Source: Sphingobacteriales bacterium 46-32 (GTDB taxonomy: Bacteria; Bacteroidota; Bacteroidia; Chitinophagales; Chitinophagaceae). Taken from it: DNA of 64,000 bases. Positions 26,746 to 35,791 of the stretch are shown piece after piece. Position numbers and translations under genes: made by a program. The stretch is from contig MKTY01000015.1 of NCBI GenBank assembly GCA_001898485.1, positions 33,283-97,282 of the forward strand, in the 5' to 3' direction. The notes below the pieces were generated by a model. The model had not been told where the DNA came from and did no database searches. It saw nothing but the letters and a program-made list of their open reading frames with translations. Positions within the stretch are counted from its first letter, which is position 1, and each line of letters starts with the position of its first letter.

Positions 26746-27744
26746 GTGAAAAGACAGAACTGGCTACCAGGGCTTATCATTTCGCTGGGTATCGCAATCA
26801 TTGCAGCCCTGCCACGAATGATTCGCATGGAAAAGATCGACCTGACCCTTATCCTGTCGGGTATAGCCTACAATTTTATTTTTTCTTTTTCCTGCTGGTT
26901 ATCGCATCAGTTTCTGATGCAACAAACAAAGTCGTATCGCGCAAACCGGATTACGCGGGCTATTGTTTCAATCGCCCTGGTGAGCACCCTTTCTTTTTTC
27001 TTCGATCGTGTTTTTTTCTTTTTGAGTAATATCCCATTGCTTTTTCCTGATGTTTCCAGTGGCAAACGATCTATGATATTGCTGTTAAGAGGAGTTGTCT
27101 TTAGTTCTCTTTTTTATTTTATTGCTTATTACATGTATATGCTGGCCGAAAAACAAAAGAACATCCTGGAGATCGAGCGACTCAAACAGGCACAGCTAGC
27201 GGCTAATTTGTCCTCATTAAAAGAACAACTGAGTCCCCACTTTTTGTTCAATACGCTCAATACACTTAGTACACTTACCCAGGAGAAGGCAGTTAAAGAC
27301 TATGTGTCTGAGCTGGCAGATGTATACAGGTATGTGCTGCAATACAGCGGTCACGATACAGTTACTTTAGAACAGGAACTGACCTTTATATCTTCTTATT
27401 TATACATTATTAAAACAAGACTGGAAGACGCTTTTGATATCTGCATTGAGGTGGATGACAAAAACCTTAGCAGTAAAAGCCTGCCACCCCTCACATTACA
27501 AATGCTGGTAGAAAACGCTATTAAACATAATATCGCATCTTCTTCAAAGCAGCTACGTATTATAATCAGGAGTACAGCCGGAGTGATAGAAGTCAGTAAT
27601 AATCTTCAGCCTAAAACCTCTGTTCAGCATAGTCCAGGTATTGGTCTGCATAATGTGATGCAACGTTACCGCTTGTTGTTTGGTCGGGAGATAATGATCG
27701 AGCAGACAACAGACAGATTCACCGTAAAACTTCCCCTGGTATGA
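26746..27744 (+). CDS. LytS/YehU-type sensor histidine kinase
   Basis: The 332-residue kinase starts with GTG. Four membrane segments fill residues ~7-135 (GLIISLGIAIIAAL and following), then a short linker leads to the His_kinase domain with phosphoacceptor His165 in LSPHFLFNTLN. An HATPase part follows with ENAIKHN and PGIGLHNVMQRYRLLFG. There is no separate sensor domain, so the membrane part itself probably senses. The stop overlaps the regulator start by 4 bases, a tight two-gene unit. Confidence 0.94.
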   Translation: MKRQNWLPGLIISLGIAIIAALPRMIRMEKIDLTLILSGIAYNFIFSFSCWLSHQFLMQQTKSYRANRITRAIVSIALVSTLSFFFDRVFFFLSNIPLLFPDVSSGKRSMILLLRGVVFSSLFYFIAYYMYMLAEKQKNILEIERLKQAQLAANLSSLKEQLSPHFLFNTLNTLSTLTQEKAVKDYVSELADVYRYVLQYSGHDTVTLEQELTFISSYLYIIKTRLEDAFDICIEVDDKNLSSKSLPPLTLQMLVENAIKHNIASSSKQLRIIIRSTAGVIEVSNNLQPKTSVQHSPGIGLHNVMQRYRLLFGREIMIEQTTDRFTVKLPLV

Positions 27745-28505
27745 CCACTGTTTTGATACTCGAAGATGAGTCCAAGGCTGCACGGGAACTGGCTAAAATG
27801 TTATTGCACATAGATGAAAGCATTCAGATTGTAGCTACACTCGATTCTGTTGAGCAGACGATGAAATGGATGGCCCATAACCCGCCCCCGCAGTTAATTT
27901 TTTCTGACATCCAGCTGGCAGATGGGTTATGTTTTGAAATTTATACTCAACTGGATATTCAAAGTCCGGTTATCTTTTGTACAGCATTTGATGAATACCT
28001 GATGAAGGCTTTTGAAGCCAATGCTGTCAGTTACCTGTTAAAACCGATTACCCGCGAAAAGGTAGAGAAAGCACTGGATAAGTTTCATAATCTGAAAACG
28101 GTATTTACTCAGCAACAGGAAAAAAAGCGGCTGGCCGGAGTGCTGCACCAACTGAAATATCCTTACAAAAGTGCCCTGCTGGTACATCAGCAGGAAAAGA
28201 TTGTTCCGGTGCAGGTCAGAGATATTGCTTTTTTTTATCTCGATAAAACAATGGTCAGGATGCTTACGACAGATGGTCAGCAGTATTATCTTTCCGCGGC
28301 TCTTGAGGAAATCGAGAACATGCTGGACCCGTCCATTTTTTTTCGGGCAAACCGGCAGTTTTTGGTCAATAAATCAGCTATTGTAAATGCCGAGCGGTAT
28401 TTTGCCCGCAAACTTATCATAAAGCTGTCTGTAAGAACGCCCGAGATTATTGTAGTCAGTAAAGCAAGGGCATCCGGTTTTTTGCAATGGCTCGAGGGTG
28501 TTTGA
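27741..28505 (+). CDS. LytTR-family response regulator
   Basis: The 254 residues have a receiver domain (~1-125; acidic pair in LEDES, phosphoacceptor Asp56 in FSDIQLADG, Thr in FCTAFDEY, Lys in LLKPIT) and a LytTR DNA-binding domain (~145-250; FYLDKTMVRML, FFRANRQFLVNKSAI). It is translated from an ATG overlapping the kinase stop. It probably binds the 21-bp-period repeat upstream of its own operon. The downstream CPBP protease gene may be in the same transcript. Confidence 0.94.
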   Translation: MTTVLILEDESKAARELAKMLLHIDESIQIVATLDSVEQTMKWMAHNPPPQLIFSDIQLADGLCFEIYTQLDIQSPVIFCTAFDEYLMKAFEANAVSYLLKPITREKVEKALDKFHNLKTVFTQQQEKKRLAGVLHQLKYPYKSALLVHQQEKIVPVQVRDIAFFYLDKTMVRMLTTDGQQYYLSAALEEIENMLDPSIFFRANRQFLVNKSAIVNAERYFARKLIIKLSVRTPEIIVVSKARASGFLQWLEGV

Positions 28506-28523
28506 TTTTTTAATTAAGTATGT

Positions 28524-29348
28524 ATGATCACAGGTCTGAGAGGCCTTTATCCGCTTCCAACATATTTTATCCTGGCATATCTAATAAGCTGGGCGATCTG
28601 GTTTCCGCTTTATAGTCCGGCTTTGGGCTTCACCGGATTGCCTGTATTGCCGTTTCATCATGGCATTGGTGGACTTGGGCCACTGGTTGCATCGTTGATC
28701 TGTACGTGGATATTTAATGGAAAGCAGGGAATGTATGAATTAATTAAAAGTATGGTCAGGTTCCGGCCATTGCTATATGTTGCGCTAGCTCTTTTTAGTC
28801 CCTTCATGCTGGCCATACTGGCAGTGCTCATCAGTTATATATTAAACGGGGAGCCTGTTCATCTATCCGCCCTGCTTGTTTCCGGCGACATCTCCGGGAT
28901 TGGCTTTGCTGGTTTTTTCTTTTATAATCTTTTATTCTTCGGATTTGGAGAAGAAACGGGCTGGCGGGGTTTTGCCCTGCCCAGGCTGCAGAAGAAGTAT
29001 ACGGCAATGACGGCCACTATCATTCTTACTTTCTTTTGGGCAATCTGGCACTGGCCGCTTTTCCTGTACAGACCGGGCCTTGCCGGTATGGGAATTGCAG
29101 GTGCCATCGGTTGGTTATTCAGTTTACTTACAGGAGGAGTCTTACTCACTTGGTTTTACAATTCTTCACGAGCCAGCCTGCTGGTATGCGCCATTTTTCA
29201 TGCTACCGTTGATATTGCTTTCCTTGCAGATTTTACCGATCAGCATATAAAGAGCTATCTGGGGGTACTGATTACCTGTTGGGGTATGGCGACAGTTTTT
29301 GTTTTTAAACCTAAAAGGCTTTCTTCAGGCCATCAAAAACAGAACTGA
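28524..29348 (+). CDS. CPBP-family intramembrane metalloprotease
   Basis: The 274-residue protein is mostly membrane segments (about eight). The CPBP/Abi signature is complete: motif 1 FGEETGWRGFALPRL with the Glu-Glu-xxx-Arg group, motif 2 FFWAIWHWP, and motif 3 with His in CAIFHATVD. These glutamate proteases relate to CAAX processing enzymes and in bacteria are linked to peptide processing and self-immunity. It starts 18 bases after the LytTR regulator and probably belongs to the same operon. Its substrate is unknown. Confidence 0.9.
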   Translation: MITGLRGLYPLPTYFILAYLISWAIWFPLYSPALGFTGLPVLPFHHGIGGLGPLVASLICTWIFNGKQGMYELIKSMVRFRPLLYVALALFSPFMLAILAVLISYILNGEPVHLSALLVSGDISGIGFAGFFFYNLLFFGFGEETGWRGFALPRLQKKYTAMTATIILTFFWAIWHWPLFLYRPGLAGMGIAGAIGWLFSLLTGGVLLTWFYNSSRASLLVCAIFHATVDIAFLADFTDQHIKSYLGVLITCWGMATVFVFKPKRLSSGHQKQN

Positions 29349-29500
29349 TGAATACCGTTCTTAGAATATTGCTCTGCCCTGATATTTTTGCCCAGAGGAA
29401 TAAGCGTATTTATGCTAATCTTCCGGTGCCTAAACGACAGTAACAGCAACAACGAACTCATTAGAAGTGCGAACGTTTAGATTACATGCACTGATTGGTA

Positions 29501-29854
29501 TTACTGAACAATATTATTTTTGCTTGATTTGGCACGGGGATTGAAATCAAGACATTGTTGTATCCAAAATCCGAAGTCTTTATTGTTGCGAATAGAATCA
29601 GGGCTGATATAACCATACCCCCTGTACTCCCTGTTTTTGATACGCATTGTCCGGAAACCGTTCTTTTCTGCAAACCTGTCATGGTGGGCAGGGTCGAAGC
29701 GTACCATCATTTCCTCGCCGCTGACGCTTACACACATTTTTCCATTGACCATAAAGGTAAGTCCCCGAAACATTTCCTTTTCCTCGATTGTCAGTTCAGG
29801 AAAACGACTGAGATATTCTCTGATCCGTTTCACTAAATCTGTATCATATGCCAT
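29501..29854 (-). CDS. TfoX N-terminal domain protein
   Basis: This 117-residue cytoplasmic protein consists of one TfoX/Sxy N-terminal domain: EKEMFRGLTFMVNGKMCVSV, EEMMVRFDP, and the closing GYGYISPDSI. The C-terminal domain of true competence regulators is missing. Stand-alone proteins of this kind are common in Bacteroidota and of unproven function. The gene is isolated, with the CPBP gene converging on it and the hydrolase gene 90 bases away in the same direction upstream. Confidence 0.85.
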   Translation of the reverse strand: MAYDTDLVKRIREYLSRFPELTIEEKEMFRGLTFMVNGKMCVSVSGEEMMVRFDPAHHDRFAEKNGFRTMRIKNREYRGYGYISPDSIRNNKDFGFWIQQCLDFNPRAKSSKNNIVQ

Positions 29855-29943
29855 TGTTAACTGTTTTTGATTAGTGGGTGAAAATGTAGCTTAAAGGATG
29901 CATTCCCGGTATTTTTCAATGGTAAAAGCTTCTGCGGAAATTT

Positions 29944-31215
29944 TTATAAACTGGTAAAACCTCCTTTTAAGAAGTTCACCCGTAACTTTCGGTATTTTAC
30001 CGGATCAAGTTGCATACGGTGGCCATCATCAAAAAAGAGGAGCTGTGCCTGTGGATAGGACTGCTGCAACTTGCGGTTGATCTCATCTCCAAATACTACA
30101 TCGCGTGTGCCTTTTAATATCAATACCTGACCTGGAAAATTGCGGGTGATACGGAATTGCCGGGGTTGATGCCCTGAATTATTCGAATATTCAATAAAAT
30201 CTGCAAGGGTGGCTTTGGATATTTCACAGAGCAGGTTGATCCCTTTTTGCGGATCATACCTCAGAAGATCATTGCCTGTAAGCTCATACCATCTTACTCT
30301 TGCAGCTACTTCGCGTGGCGCACTTATGATGTAACGGAGTACTGAAAGATTCATAGACGGTTTAAGCCTGTAGGAGAGCAGCCAACTGCCTTCCTTTAGT
30401 TTGTTAACAAGTTTTAGCTGAGCGCCACGGGGATCTTTTTCTGTACGCCCGAGCTGATAAAGGATATTGCAGATTGCTGCTTTATGTATTTCTTTTTGTT
30501 GCAGCAATAGCCGGAGTATACTGTCAGCAGCAGCATTGAAATCTTTAAAATCAGGAGAATAAGGCAGGTGTGCCTCTTGTGCAAGATCCGGTGCGCCTGT
30601 AGACTCCAGGATAGCTCGTTTTACATGATCGCCATATTTGGAAATGTATTGCTGGGCAAGGATGCCTGCACCTGAAGCACCGAATACATTGATACGTGCG
30701 CCCGGAGAGAGTAAGCCTTTTTTTATCAGGTCGAGCCTGACCATCTCAATGTCTTCAACCTGCTGGTCAGAGTTAAACAAATCAATTGCCCGTGCATAAT
30801 CTACTTTACCTTGTTTGTACACTTCAGGAAAATAAGTGGGGTCATGTCCGCGTACGCCTATGAGCACATAGGCAGTACCGCCGAGGATGTTTTCGAAGAA
30901 AGATATATCCGTGTTGACTGTGACCAACTCCATCTGACCATCGGTAAGCAGAAAGGTGACATTGGTGTCGGTGTAAAACGAGGGGCTTAAAATATAAAAT
31001 CCCCTGAAATGGTCAGCGTCTGGCTGGTTGTGGTCGACTGGCAGATTGAGATAATGATGAAAACTGTCAGCCTTCATTTCAGGATACATAGCCGTGAGGC
31101 TGATTCTTGTTTTAGGGATCGAATAATACATCCGGTGCGCAATATAAGCTCCCACCAAAATAAGTGAGAGGATCGCACCGATAATAATTAACCGTTTTTT
31201 GGCTCGTCTGCTCAT
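29944..31215 (-). CDS. membrane-anchored alpha/beta hydrolase (S33-like)
   Basis: The ATG at 31215 is preceded by a purine-rich AAAAGG and gives 423 residues; a longer frame to 31347 would need a TTG start and is not preferred. Residues ~7-25 form a membrane anchor (KRLIIIGAILSLILVGAYI). The rest is an alpha/beta hydrolase: oxyanion region GVRGHDPTYFP, nucleophile Ser in VFGASGAGILAQ, Asp in LKGTRDVVFGD and His in FDDGHRMQLDP. The N-terminal YLNLPVDHNQPDADHFRGFYI resembles the tripeptidyl-aminopeptidase/prolyl-iminopeptidase entry. It may be an aminopeptidase, but an esterase is equally possible. Confidence 0.8.
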   Translation of the reverse strand: MSRRAKKRLIIIGAILSLILVGAYIAHRMYYSIPKTRISLTAMYPEMKADSFHHYLNLPVDHNQPDADHFRGFYILSPSFYTDTNVTFLLTDGQMELVTVNTDISFFENILGGTAYVLIGVRGHDPTYFPEVYKQGKVDYARAIDLFNSDQQVEDIEMVRLDLIKKGLLSPGARINVFGASGAGILAQQYISKYGDHVKRAILESTGAPDLAQEAHLPYSPDFKDFNAAADSILRLLLQQKEIHKAAICNILYQLGRTEKDPRGAQLKLVNKLKEGSWLLSYRLKPSMNLSVLRYIISAPREVAARVRWYELTGNDLLRYDPQKGINLLCEISKATLADFIEYSNNSGHQPRQFRITRNFPGQVLILKGTRDVVFGDEINRKLQQSYPQAQLLFFDDGHRMQLDPVKYRKLRVNFLKGGFTSL

Positions 31216-31394
31216 CTGGCCTTTTATTACTTGCAGAATGGAACAACAAAATAATAATTGTATCGGAATTAATACCAAAATCATTGGCCCGAAATGTCCG
31301 TTCCATAGCCTGATTTGCCCGGCTGAGCAGCAAGCTTGTTTTTTCAATGCGCCGGTTCTGGCAGTTTTGCCGGAATGATCAGTTTGCAGGTATA

Positions 31395-31604
31395 ATGCAG
31401 GAACAAAAAAAAATATCTTATTCCGGGAAAGCAGGAATTATAACTATTATGATTATTTCATTTCTGCTGATAATGTATGCCTTTTCGACCGCTGGTTGCG
31501 ACTGTGGCTGTCATTATTATTACTACAGCCATCCATCGCTAAATGACAAGGTCGATTACTATTGTTACTGCTGTTATGGCTGGTATAGCTGCTGGTATCA
31601 CTGA
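31395..31604 (+). CDS. Cys/Tyr-rich small lipoprotein-like peptide
   Basis: The ATG at 31395 gives 69 residues (an upstream ATG at 31347 would add 16). A charged start and hydrophobic segment (GIITIMIISFLLIMYAF) lead to STAGC, a possible lipobox with Cys35. The last 35 residues hold 7 Cys, 10 Tyr, 2 Trp and 3 His. I do not recognise a family. It is divergent from the hydrolase gene and lies about 110 bases before the exporter operon. It could be an exported structural peptide, a metal-binding lipoprotein, or a chance frame with low-complexity content. Confidence 0.45.
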   Translation: MQEQKKISYSGKAGIITIMIISFLLIMYAFSTAGCDCGCHYYYYSHPSLNDKVDYYCYCCYGWYSCWYH

Positions 31605-31716
31605 TGCCGGTTTCCGGCTTATCTGCCTGCATTAAGTGGTGAAATGCCCGGTTTAGATGGTTTTGCCTTCCGCTGCTGCTGCTGACTGGTCAATTTTGTA
31701 TTCTAAAACAACAGAT

Positions 31717-32094
31717 ATGAAAAAAACAATTAAAGCGGTCGTATTAATGCTGATTTCGATTTCGGGAATGATTACAGGGCTCAGCGCACAGACCTCCGGC
31801 GATGCTATTTTAGGTAAATGGACCAACGAAGATAAAACCCGTGTTATTGAATTTGTAAAAGCCGGCAGCGGTTATGAAGCGATTATTAAAGAAGCACCCG
31901 ATAAGAGTCTGATTGGTGTAAAACAATTGACAGGTCTGGAGTATGACGGAGCGGGTTATAAAGGACAGGTACATCTGCCTAAAAAAGGGAAGAGCTATAA
32001 CTGCTCTTTGAAAGTAAAAGCCGATGGGTTACTTGAGCTGACTGCCAAAGCAGGCATAATGAGTAAATCCCAATTATGGAAAAAAGTCAATTAA
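31717..32094 (+). CDS. DUF2147-family secreted protein
   Basis: The ATG at 31717 gives 125 residues with a clear signal peptide (ending GLSAQ). The mature part follows the DUF2147 pattern: DAILGKWTNEDKTRVIEFVK, then a beta strand, IGVKQLTGLEYDG, and a closing LELTAKAGIMSKSQLWKKV. Full-length DUF2147 domains are about 100-115 residues, so it is complete. Function is unknown. It overlaps the start region of the TolC gene and begins the exporter operon. Confidence 0.85.
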   Translation: MKKTIKAVVLMLISISGMITGLSAQTSGDAILGKWTNEDKTRVIEFVKAGSGYEAIIKEAPDKSLIGVKQLTGLEYDGAGYKGQVHLPKKGKSYNCSLKVKADGLLELTAKAGIMSKSQLWKKVN

Positions 32095-32126
32095 TGATAA
32101 TCTGGCAACAGCTGACCGTACAAATA

Positions 32127-33449
32127 ATGAATAATATGAGGTTTAAGATGCTGATGGTGTGCATTTTCAGTGTGACCGTTTCTGCCAGGGCTCAACTCCG
32201 TTTTCAGAATCTTCAGCAACTATGGACCTATGCAGAACAACATAGTGTTCGGGTGCAGGCTACCCGTGTATCTGCATTGCAGGCTCGCATAGGTGTAAAC
32301 GAAGCGTATGGGGCATTGTTGCCAGGTATTACAGCCAATGGAGCTTTTACAGACAATATGACTATTCAGCCTACACTGATTCCTGCGAGTCTTTTCAATC
32401 CGTCGGCACCGCCAGATACATATACCGAAGCCGTCTTTGGCCGCCGATATATTTATAATGCCAGTCTTGTGGCACAGATGGGCATAATCGATATACAGGA
32501 TTGGTTTGCGATAAAGACGGCCAGATTAAATCAGGAGATTGCTGCGCTCAGTATTGCTAATGCAACTGCCGGTGTGTATACGGAGCTGGCTAATGCCTGG
32601 TATTCTTATTTATTGCTGACAGAAGCGGAACGGTTATGGATTGCCAATGCCGATATTGCCAGCATTTCAGCAGATATGGCCCGCAATCTTTTTAAAGAGC
32701 GGCAGATCAGTGAAGTTACTGTCAATCTCGCTTCGGCCAATCAGTTAAAGGCGGAGAAAAACCTTGAACTGGCCAGGGCAAATAAGCGTTTGCAACTTAA
32801 TTCGCTCCGGTTATTGTTAAATACAACGGATAGTATTCAGATCGAAGAAACTTTTGAAGTACCGGATGTTGTTGCTGCTGGCGATCCTTTTTCGACAGAC
32901 CCGGCGTTGTTGCTGGCAGATCGTCAGCAGGCACTTGCTAAAAGCAAATGGCAATCGACAAAAGCTGCGTACGCTCCGGTATTAAGCGCCGTATATCAGT
33001 ACAACACACAGTTGGCAGGCGATCAGTTTTTGACGTTTAACAATACCAACAGTCTGCCACAACAATACTGGGGGCTGCGGCTCTCGATCCCGATTTTTGC
33101 AGGCAACAGCAAGCGGTATCAGGTGCAAAAAGCGAAAATGAGCCTTGATCAGTCAGGAAGAGAGTGGGAGCAGGCCAGAATACAATCAGCTCTCAATGAT
33201 TCTACACTTTTAATAGCTTATTACAGCTCTCGTAATGCGTTTACGCGATCAAAAGATATACTTGCTCTCTATAAAAGTAATGATACTCACGCCGCACGTA
33301 AGTTTATTGAAGGAGTCATTTCGCTCGATGAAAGACTTAGAGTGTATTCGGACCTGCTCAGCAGTCAAAACGAATACCTGCAAAATCTGAGTGACTATAT
33401 GGTGAACCAGTATCGATTAAAAATCCGACAAATCAATTTTTTAAAATGA
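32127..33449 (+). CDS. TolC-family outer-membrane efflux protein
   Basis: The ATG at 32127 gives about 440 residues with a signal peptide (ending SARAQ). An earlier in-frame ATG at 32076 overlaps the DUF2147 gene and would spoil the leader. The long helical repeats are typical: LQQLWTYAEQHS, ARIGVNEAYGALLPGI, then LRLSIPIFAGNSKRYQVQKAK in the second half. It forms the outer-membrane channel of a tripartite exporter with the adaptor, permease and ATPase genes that follow. The adaptor gene start overlaps its stop by 4 bases. Confidence 0.93.
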   Translation: MNNMRFKMLMVCIFSVTVSARAQLRFQNLQQLWTYAEQHSVRVQATRVSALQARIGVNEAYGALLPGITANGAFTDNMTIQPTLIPASLFNPSAPPDTYTEAVFGRRYIYNASLVAQMGIIDIQDWFAIKTARLNQEIAALSIANATAGVYTELANAWYSYLLLTEAERLWIANADIASISADMARNLFKERQISEVTVNLASANQLKAEKNLELARANKRLQLNSLRLLLNTTDSIQIEETFEVPDVVAAGDPFSTDPALLLADRQQALAKSKWQSTKAAYAPVLSAVYQYNTQLAGDQFLTFNNTNSLPQQYWGLRLSIPIFAGNSKRYQVQKAKMSLDQSGREWEQARIQSALNDSTLLIAYYSSRNAFTRSKDILALYKSNDTHAARKFIEGVISLDERLRVYSDLLSSQNEYLQNLSDYMVNQYRLKIRQINFLK

Positions 33450-34543
33450 TCCGCACATTGATCTTGTTTTTCCTGGCAATTCTGTTTTTTTCCTGTAAAA
33501 AGAAAAAGGAGGTATTGGTAAGCCCGGTTGTTTCCTCCATTACAGAAGCTGTATTTGCGCCAGGCCATATTGAAGCCGATGAGCAGTTTACGCTTACTGC
33601 TATGAGTGACGGGTATGTCCGGGATATTCTTGTGAGCGAAGGCGATACCGTCAAAAGCGGGCAGCTACTTCTTGTACAGGATAATGCCACTGCGGCGGTT
33701 CAGCAGAAAACGGCTGCAGAAAATCTGGAGATAGCTGAAACGCAGGCCTCAGCGGGTTCGGCCATTTTACAGCAGTTGTATGCGCAGCTTGATGCTGCTA
33801 ACGCAAAGCTTGAAAACGACCGGAAACAACTGGATGTCATGGAACGGCTCTATCTTACCAGTTCGGTTGCGGGGATTGATGTTGATAATGCGCGTTTGGC
33901 TTACAGCAATTCGCTTGGTAATACGAAGGTGATTCAGCAAAACATAGCCGCTACGCGGCTCACCCTTCAGCAGTCGGTGATAAATAGTCGCGGGCAACAA
34001 GAAACGGCCGCTATCAATAACGGATATTATACTATAAAATCGCCCGGCAACTACACTGTATACTCTCTATTAAAAAAGAAAGGTGAACTGGTGCGAAAGG
34101 GAGAAGCGGTCGCTGTACTCGGCAAATCCGGATCAATGAAAATGGTTTTATCTGTTGATGAAACCAGCATCACTAAAATCAGAGTTGGGCAGCAGGTACT
34201 TGTAGGACTGAATACAGAAAAGGAAATCACCCATACAGGTTCCGTTTCAAAAATATATCCGGTATTTGATGTTGCTGCACAGGCGTACATAGTAGAGGCT
34301 GTGTTTGACAATACAGTGCCAGGTCTTATCAATGGAACTTTGCTGCAATCAAATATCATAGTAGCAAAAAAAGAACAGGTTACATTGATACCCCGCAATT
34401 GCCTGGGTGCCGACGGAAAGGTATGGATACGGCGATCAGGTATAACAGATACGGCGACTGTGATAACAGGTATTATCTCTACAGAATGGGTAGAAATAAT
34501 AGCCGGGCTGAAGCAGACAGATAAGGTAATTAAACAATTTTGA
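33446..34543 (+). CDS. periplasmic adaptor (HlyD/MacA-like) lipoprotein
   Basis: The 365-residue protein has a lipobox at Cys17 (LFFSC) followed by a lysine-rich run. The order is beta-barrel strand, lipoyl half (MSDGYVRDILVSEGDTVKSGQLL, ~53-75), a coiled hairpin (~85-180), the second lipoyl half (KKGELVRKGEAVAVLG) and beta-barrel strands. It links the inner-membrane ABC permease to TolC. Its start overlaps the TolC gene and its stop is 1 base from the permease ATG. Confidence 0.92.
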   Translation: MIRTLILFFLAILFFSCKKKKEVLVSPVVSSITEAVFAPGHIEADEQFTLTAMSDGYVRDILVSEGDTVKSGQLLLVQDNATAAVQQKTAAENLEIAETQASAGSAILQQLYAQLDAANAKLENDRKQLDVMERLYLTSSVAGIDVDNARLAYSNSLGNTKVIQQNIAATRLTLQQSVINSRGQQETAAINNGYYTIKSPGNYTVYSLLKKKGELVRKGEAVAVLGKSGSMKMVLSVDETSITKIRVGQQVLVGLNTEKEITHTGSVSKIYPVFDVAAQAYIVEAVFDNTVPGLINGTLLQSNIIVAKKEQVTLIPRNCLGADGKVWIRRSGITDTATVITGIISTEWVEIIAGLKQTDKVIKQF

Positions 34544-34544
34544 T

Positions 34545-35789
34545 ATGGCAATTGGAATAAATACGGAAATAGCACTGACGTACATGACCAGTCGCCGTAA
34601 GCAGACAATTGTATCTGCGCTTGGGGTCACTTTTGGGATCAGTATGTACATCTTTATGAACTCACTGATAGCCGGTACCAACGAATGGAGTGAGCAGGTT
34701 ATGCTGAGTAGTACGCCACATATCCGGCTGTATAATGAGAATAAATTGTGTGATACCCGGATGCTTGATAAGTATGCCGGAGCCGGCCGCATCAACCTGA
34801 TCAGTAATCCACAATTGTTGAGTAGTGGAAACAGCATTGCAAACCCCGATGCAATTATAAAACAATTGCAGCAGCAGCCTGAGATTGTGGCTATGAGTAA
34901 ACAGGTAAGCACAAGTGTGATTTATGCAAATGGCAACGTACAGGAAAATGGGACAGTCCTGGGTGTGAATATTGATGAGCAGGACAAGATGTTTGATATC
35001 GCTTCTACTATGGTTAGTGGAACGATTGAAGAACTGGCAGCTAATCCCAATGGAGTGATCATAGGTAGCGGCCTGTCGGAAAAACTGAATCTTGGCAAAG
35101 GTGATTATATGACACTGACCACAGCAAATGGTGCACAGAAAAGACTTGAGATAGCCGGAGTGTTCAGGACAACGATCAAAGGGGTCGACAATGCCCGGAG
35201 TTATGTAAATATTCCTGTGGTGCAGCAATTGCTGCATAAAGATCGCAGTTATATTACAGATATCTACATAAATATAAAAGATCATAATAAGACGGCGGAT
35301 GTTTCGGCCCGTATTAACGCACATACAGGCTATACAACGGAGACCTGGCAGAGTTCCAACGAACAATCTCTGGCAGGTAAAAAGATCCGCGATATAATAG
35401 CCAATGCTGTGGTAATTACTATTCTGATAGTAGCCGGATTTGGAATCTATAATATTCTGAATATGGTGATTTATGAGAAAATAAAGGAGATAGCCATCCT
35501 GAAGGCAACAGGCTTTCAGGGAAAACATGTGATCAGCATCTTTATCAGGCAGGCATTGTATATCGGGGTTTTGGGAGCACTGGCCGGACTATTGGCTGGC
35601 TGGGCAATTTCCTATTTCGTTTCCAGCATGTACCTGGGCCTGGGTAATGTGGAATACCTGCCTATAGCATTTCATACCAGGCATTATCTCCAGGGAGCGT
35701 TCTTTGGTGTTATCACCGCCTTTTTTGCTGGCTATATTCCTGCAGTAAGGGCATCAAAAGTAGATCCTGTTCAAATTATAAGAGGATAA
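34545..35789 (+). CDS. MacB/LolCE-like ABC transporter permease
   Basis: The 414-residue permease has one membrane segment near the N-terminus (~20-40), a large periplasmic domain (~45-270) and three C-terminal segments of the FtsX domain (~280-410; VVITILIVAGFGIYNILNMVIYEKIKEIAILKATGF and so on). The topology is that of MacB and LolC/E, which move lipoproteins, toxins or peptides out of the periplasm rather than small drugs across the membrane. The ATPase is encoded separately 2 bases downstream. Confidence 0.9.
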   Translation: MAIGINTEIALTYMTSRRKQTIVSALGVTFGISMYIFMNSLIAGTNEWSEQVMLSSTPHIRLYNENKLCDTRMLDKYAGAGRINLISNPQLLSSGNSIANPDAIIKQLQQQPEIVAMSKQVSTSVIYANGNVQENGTVLGVNIDEQDKMFDIASTMVSGTIEELAANPNGVIIGSGLSEKLNLGKGDYMTLTTANGAQKRLEIAGVFRTTIKGVDNARSYVNIPVVQQLLHKDRSYITDIYINIKDHNKTADVSARINAHTGYTTETWQSSNEQSLAGKKIRDIIANAVVITILIVAGFGIYNILNMVIYEKIKEIAILKATGFQGKHVISIFIRQALYIGVLGALAGLLAGWAISYFVSSMYLGLGNVEYLPIAFHTRHYLQGAFFGVITAFFAGYIPAVRASKVDPVQIIRG

Positions 35790-35791
35790 TT

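Noticed and set aside
29349..29500. Intergenic sequence between CPBP and TfoX genes checked for a terminator or RNA
   Set aside because: No stable stem or consensus motif was seen.
34662..35528. A 288-codon frame on the minus strand inside the ABC permease gene
   Set aside because: The permease is in an operon with clear family features, and the antisense frame is rich in Ile/His/Cys with no domain.
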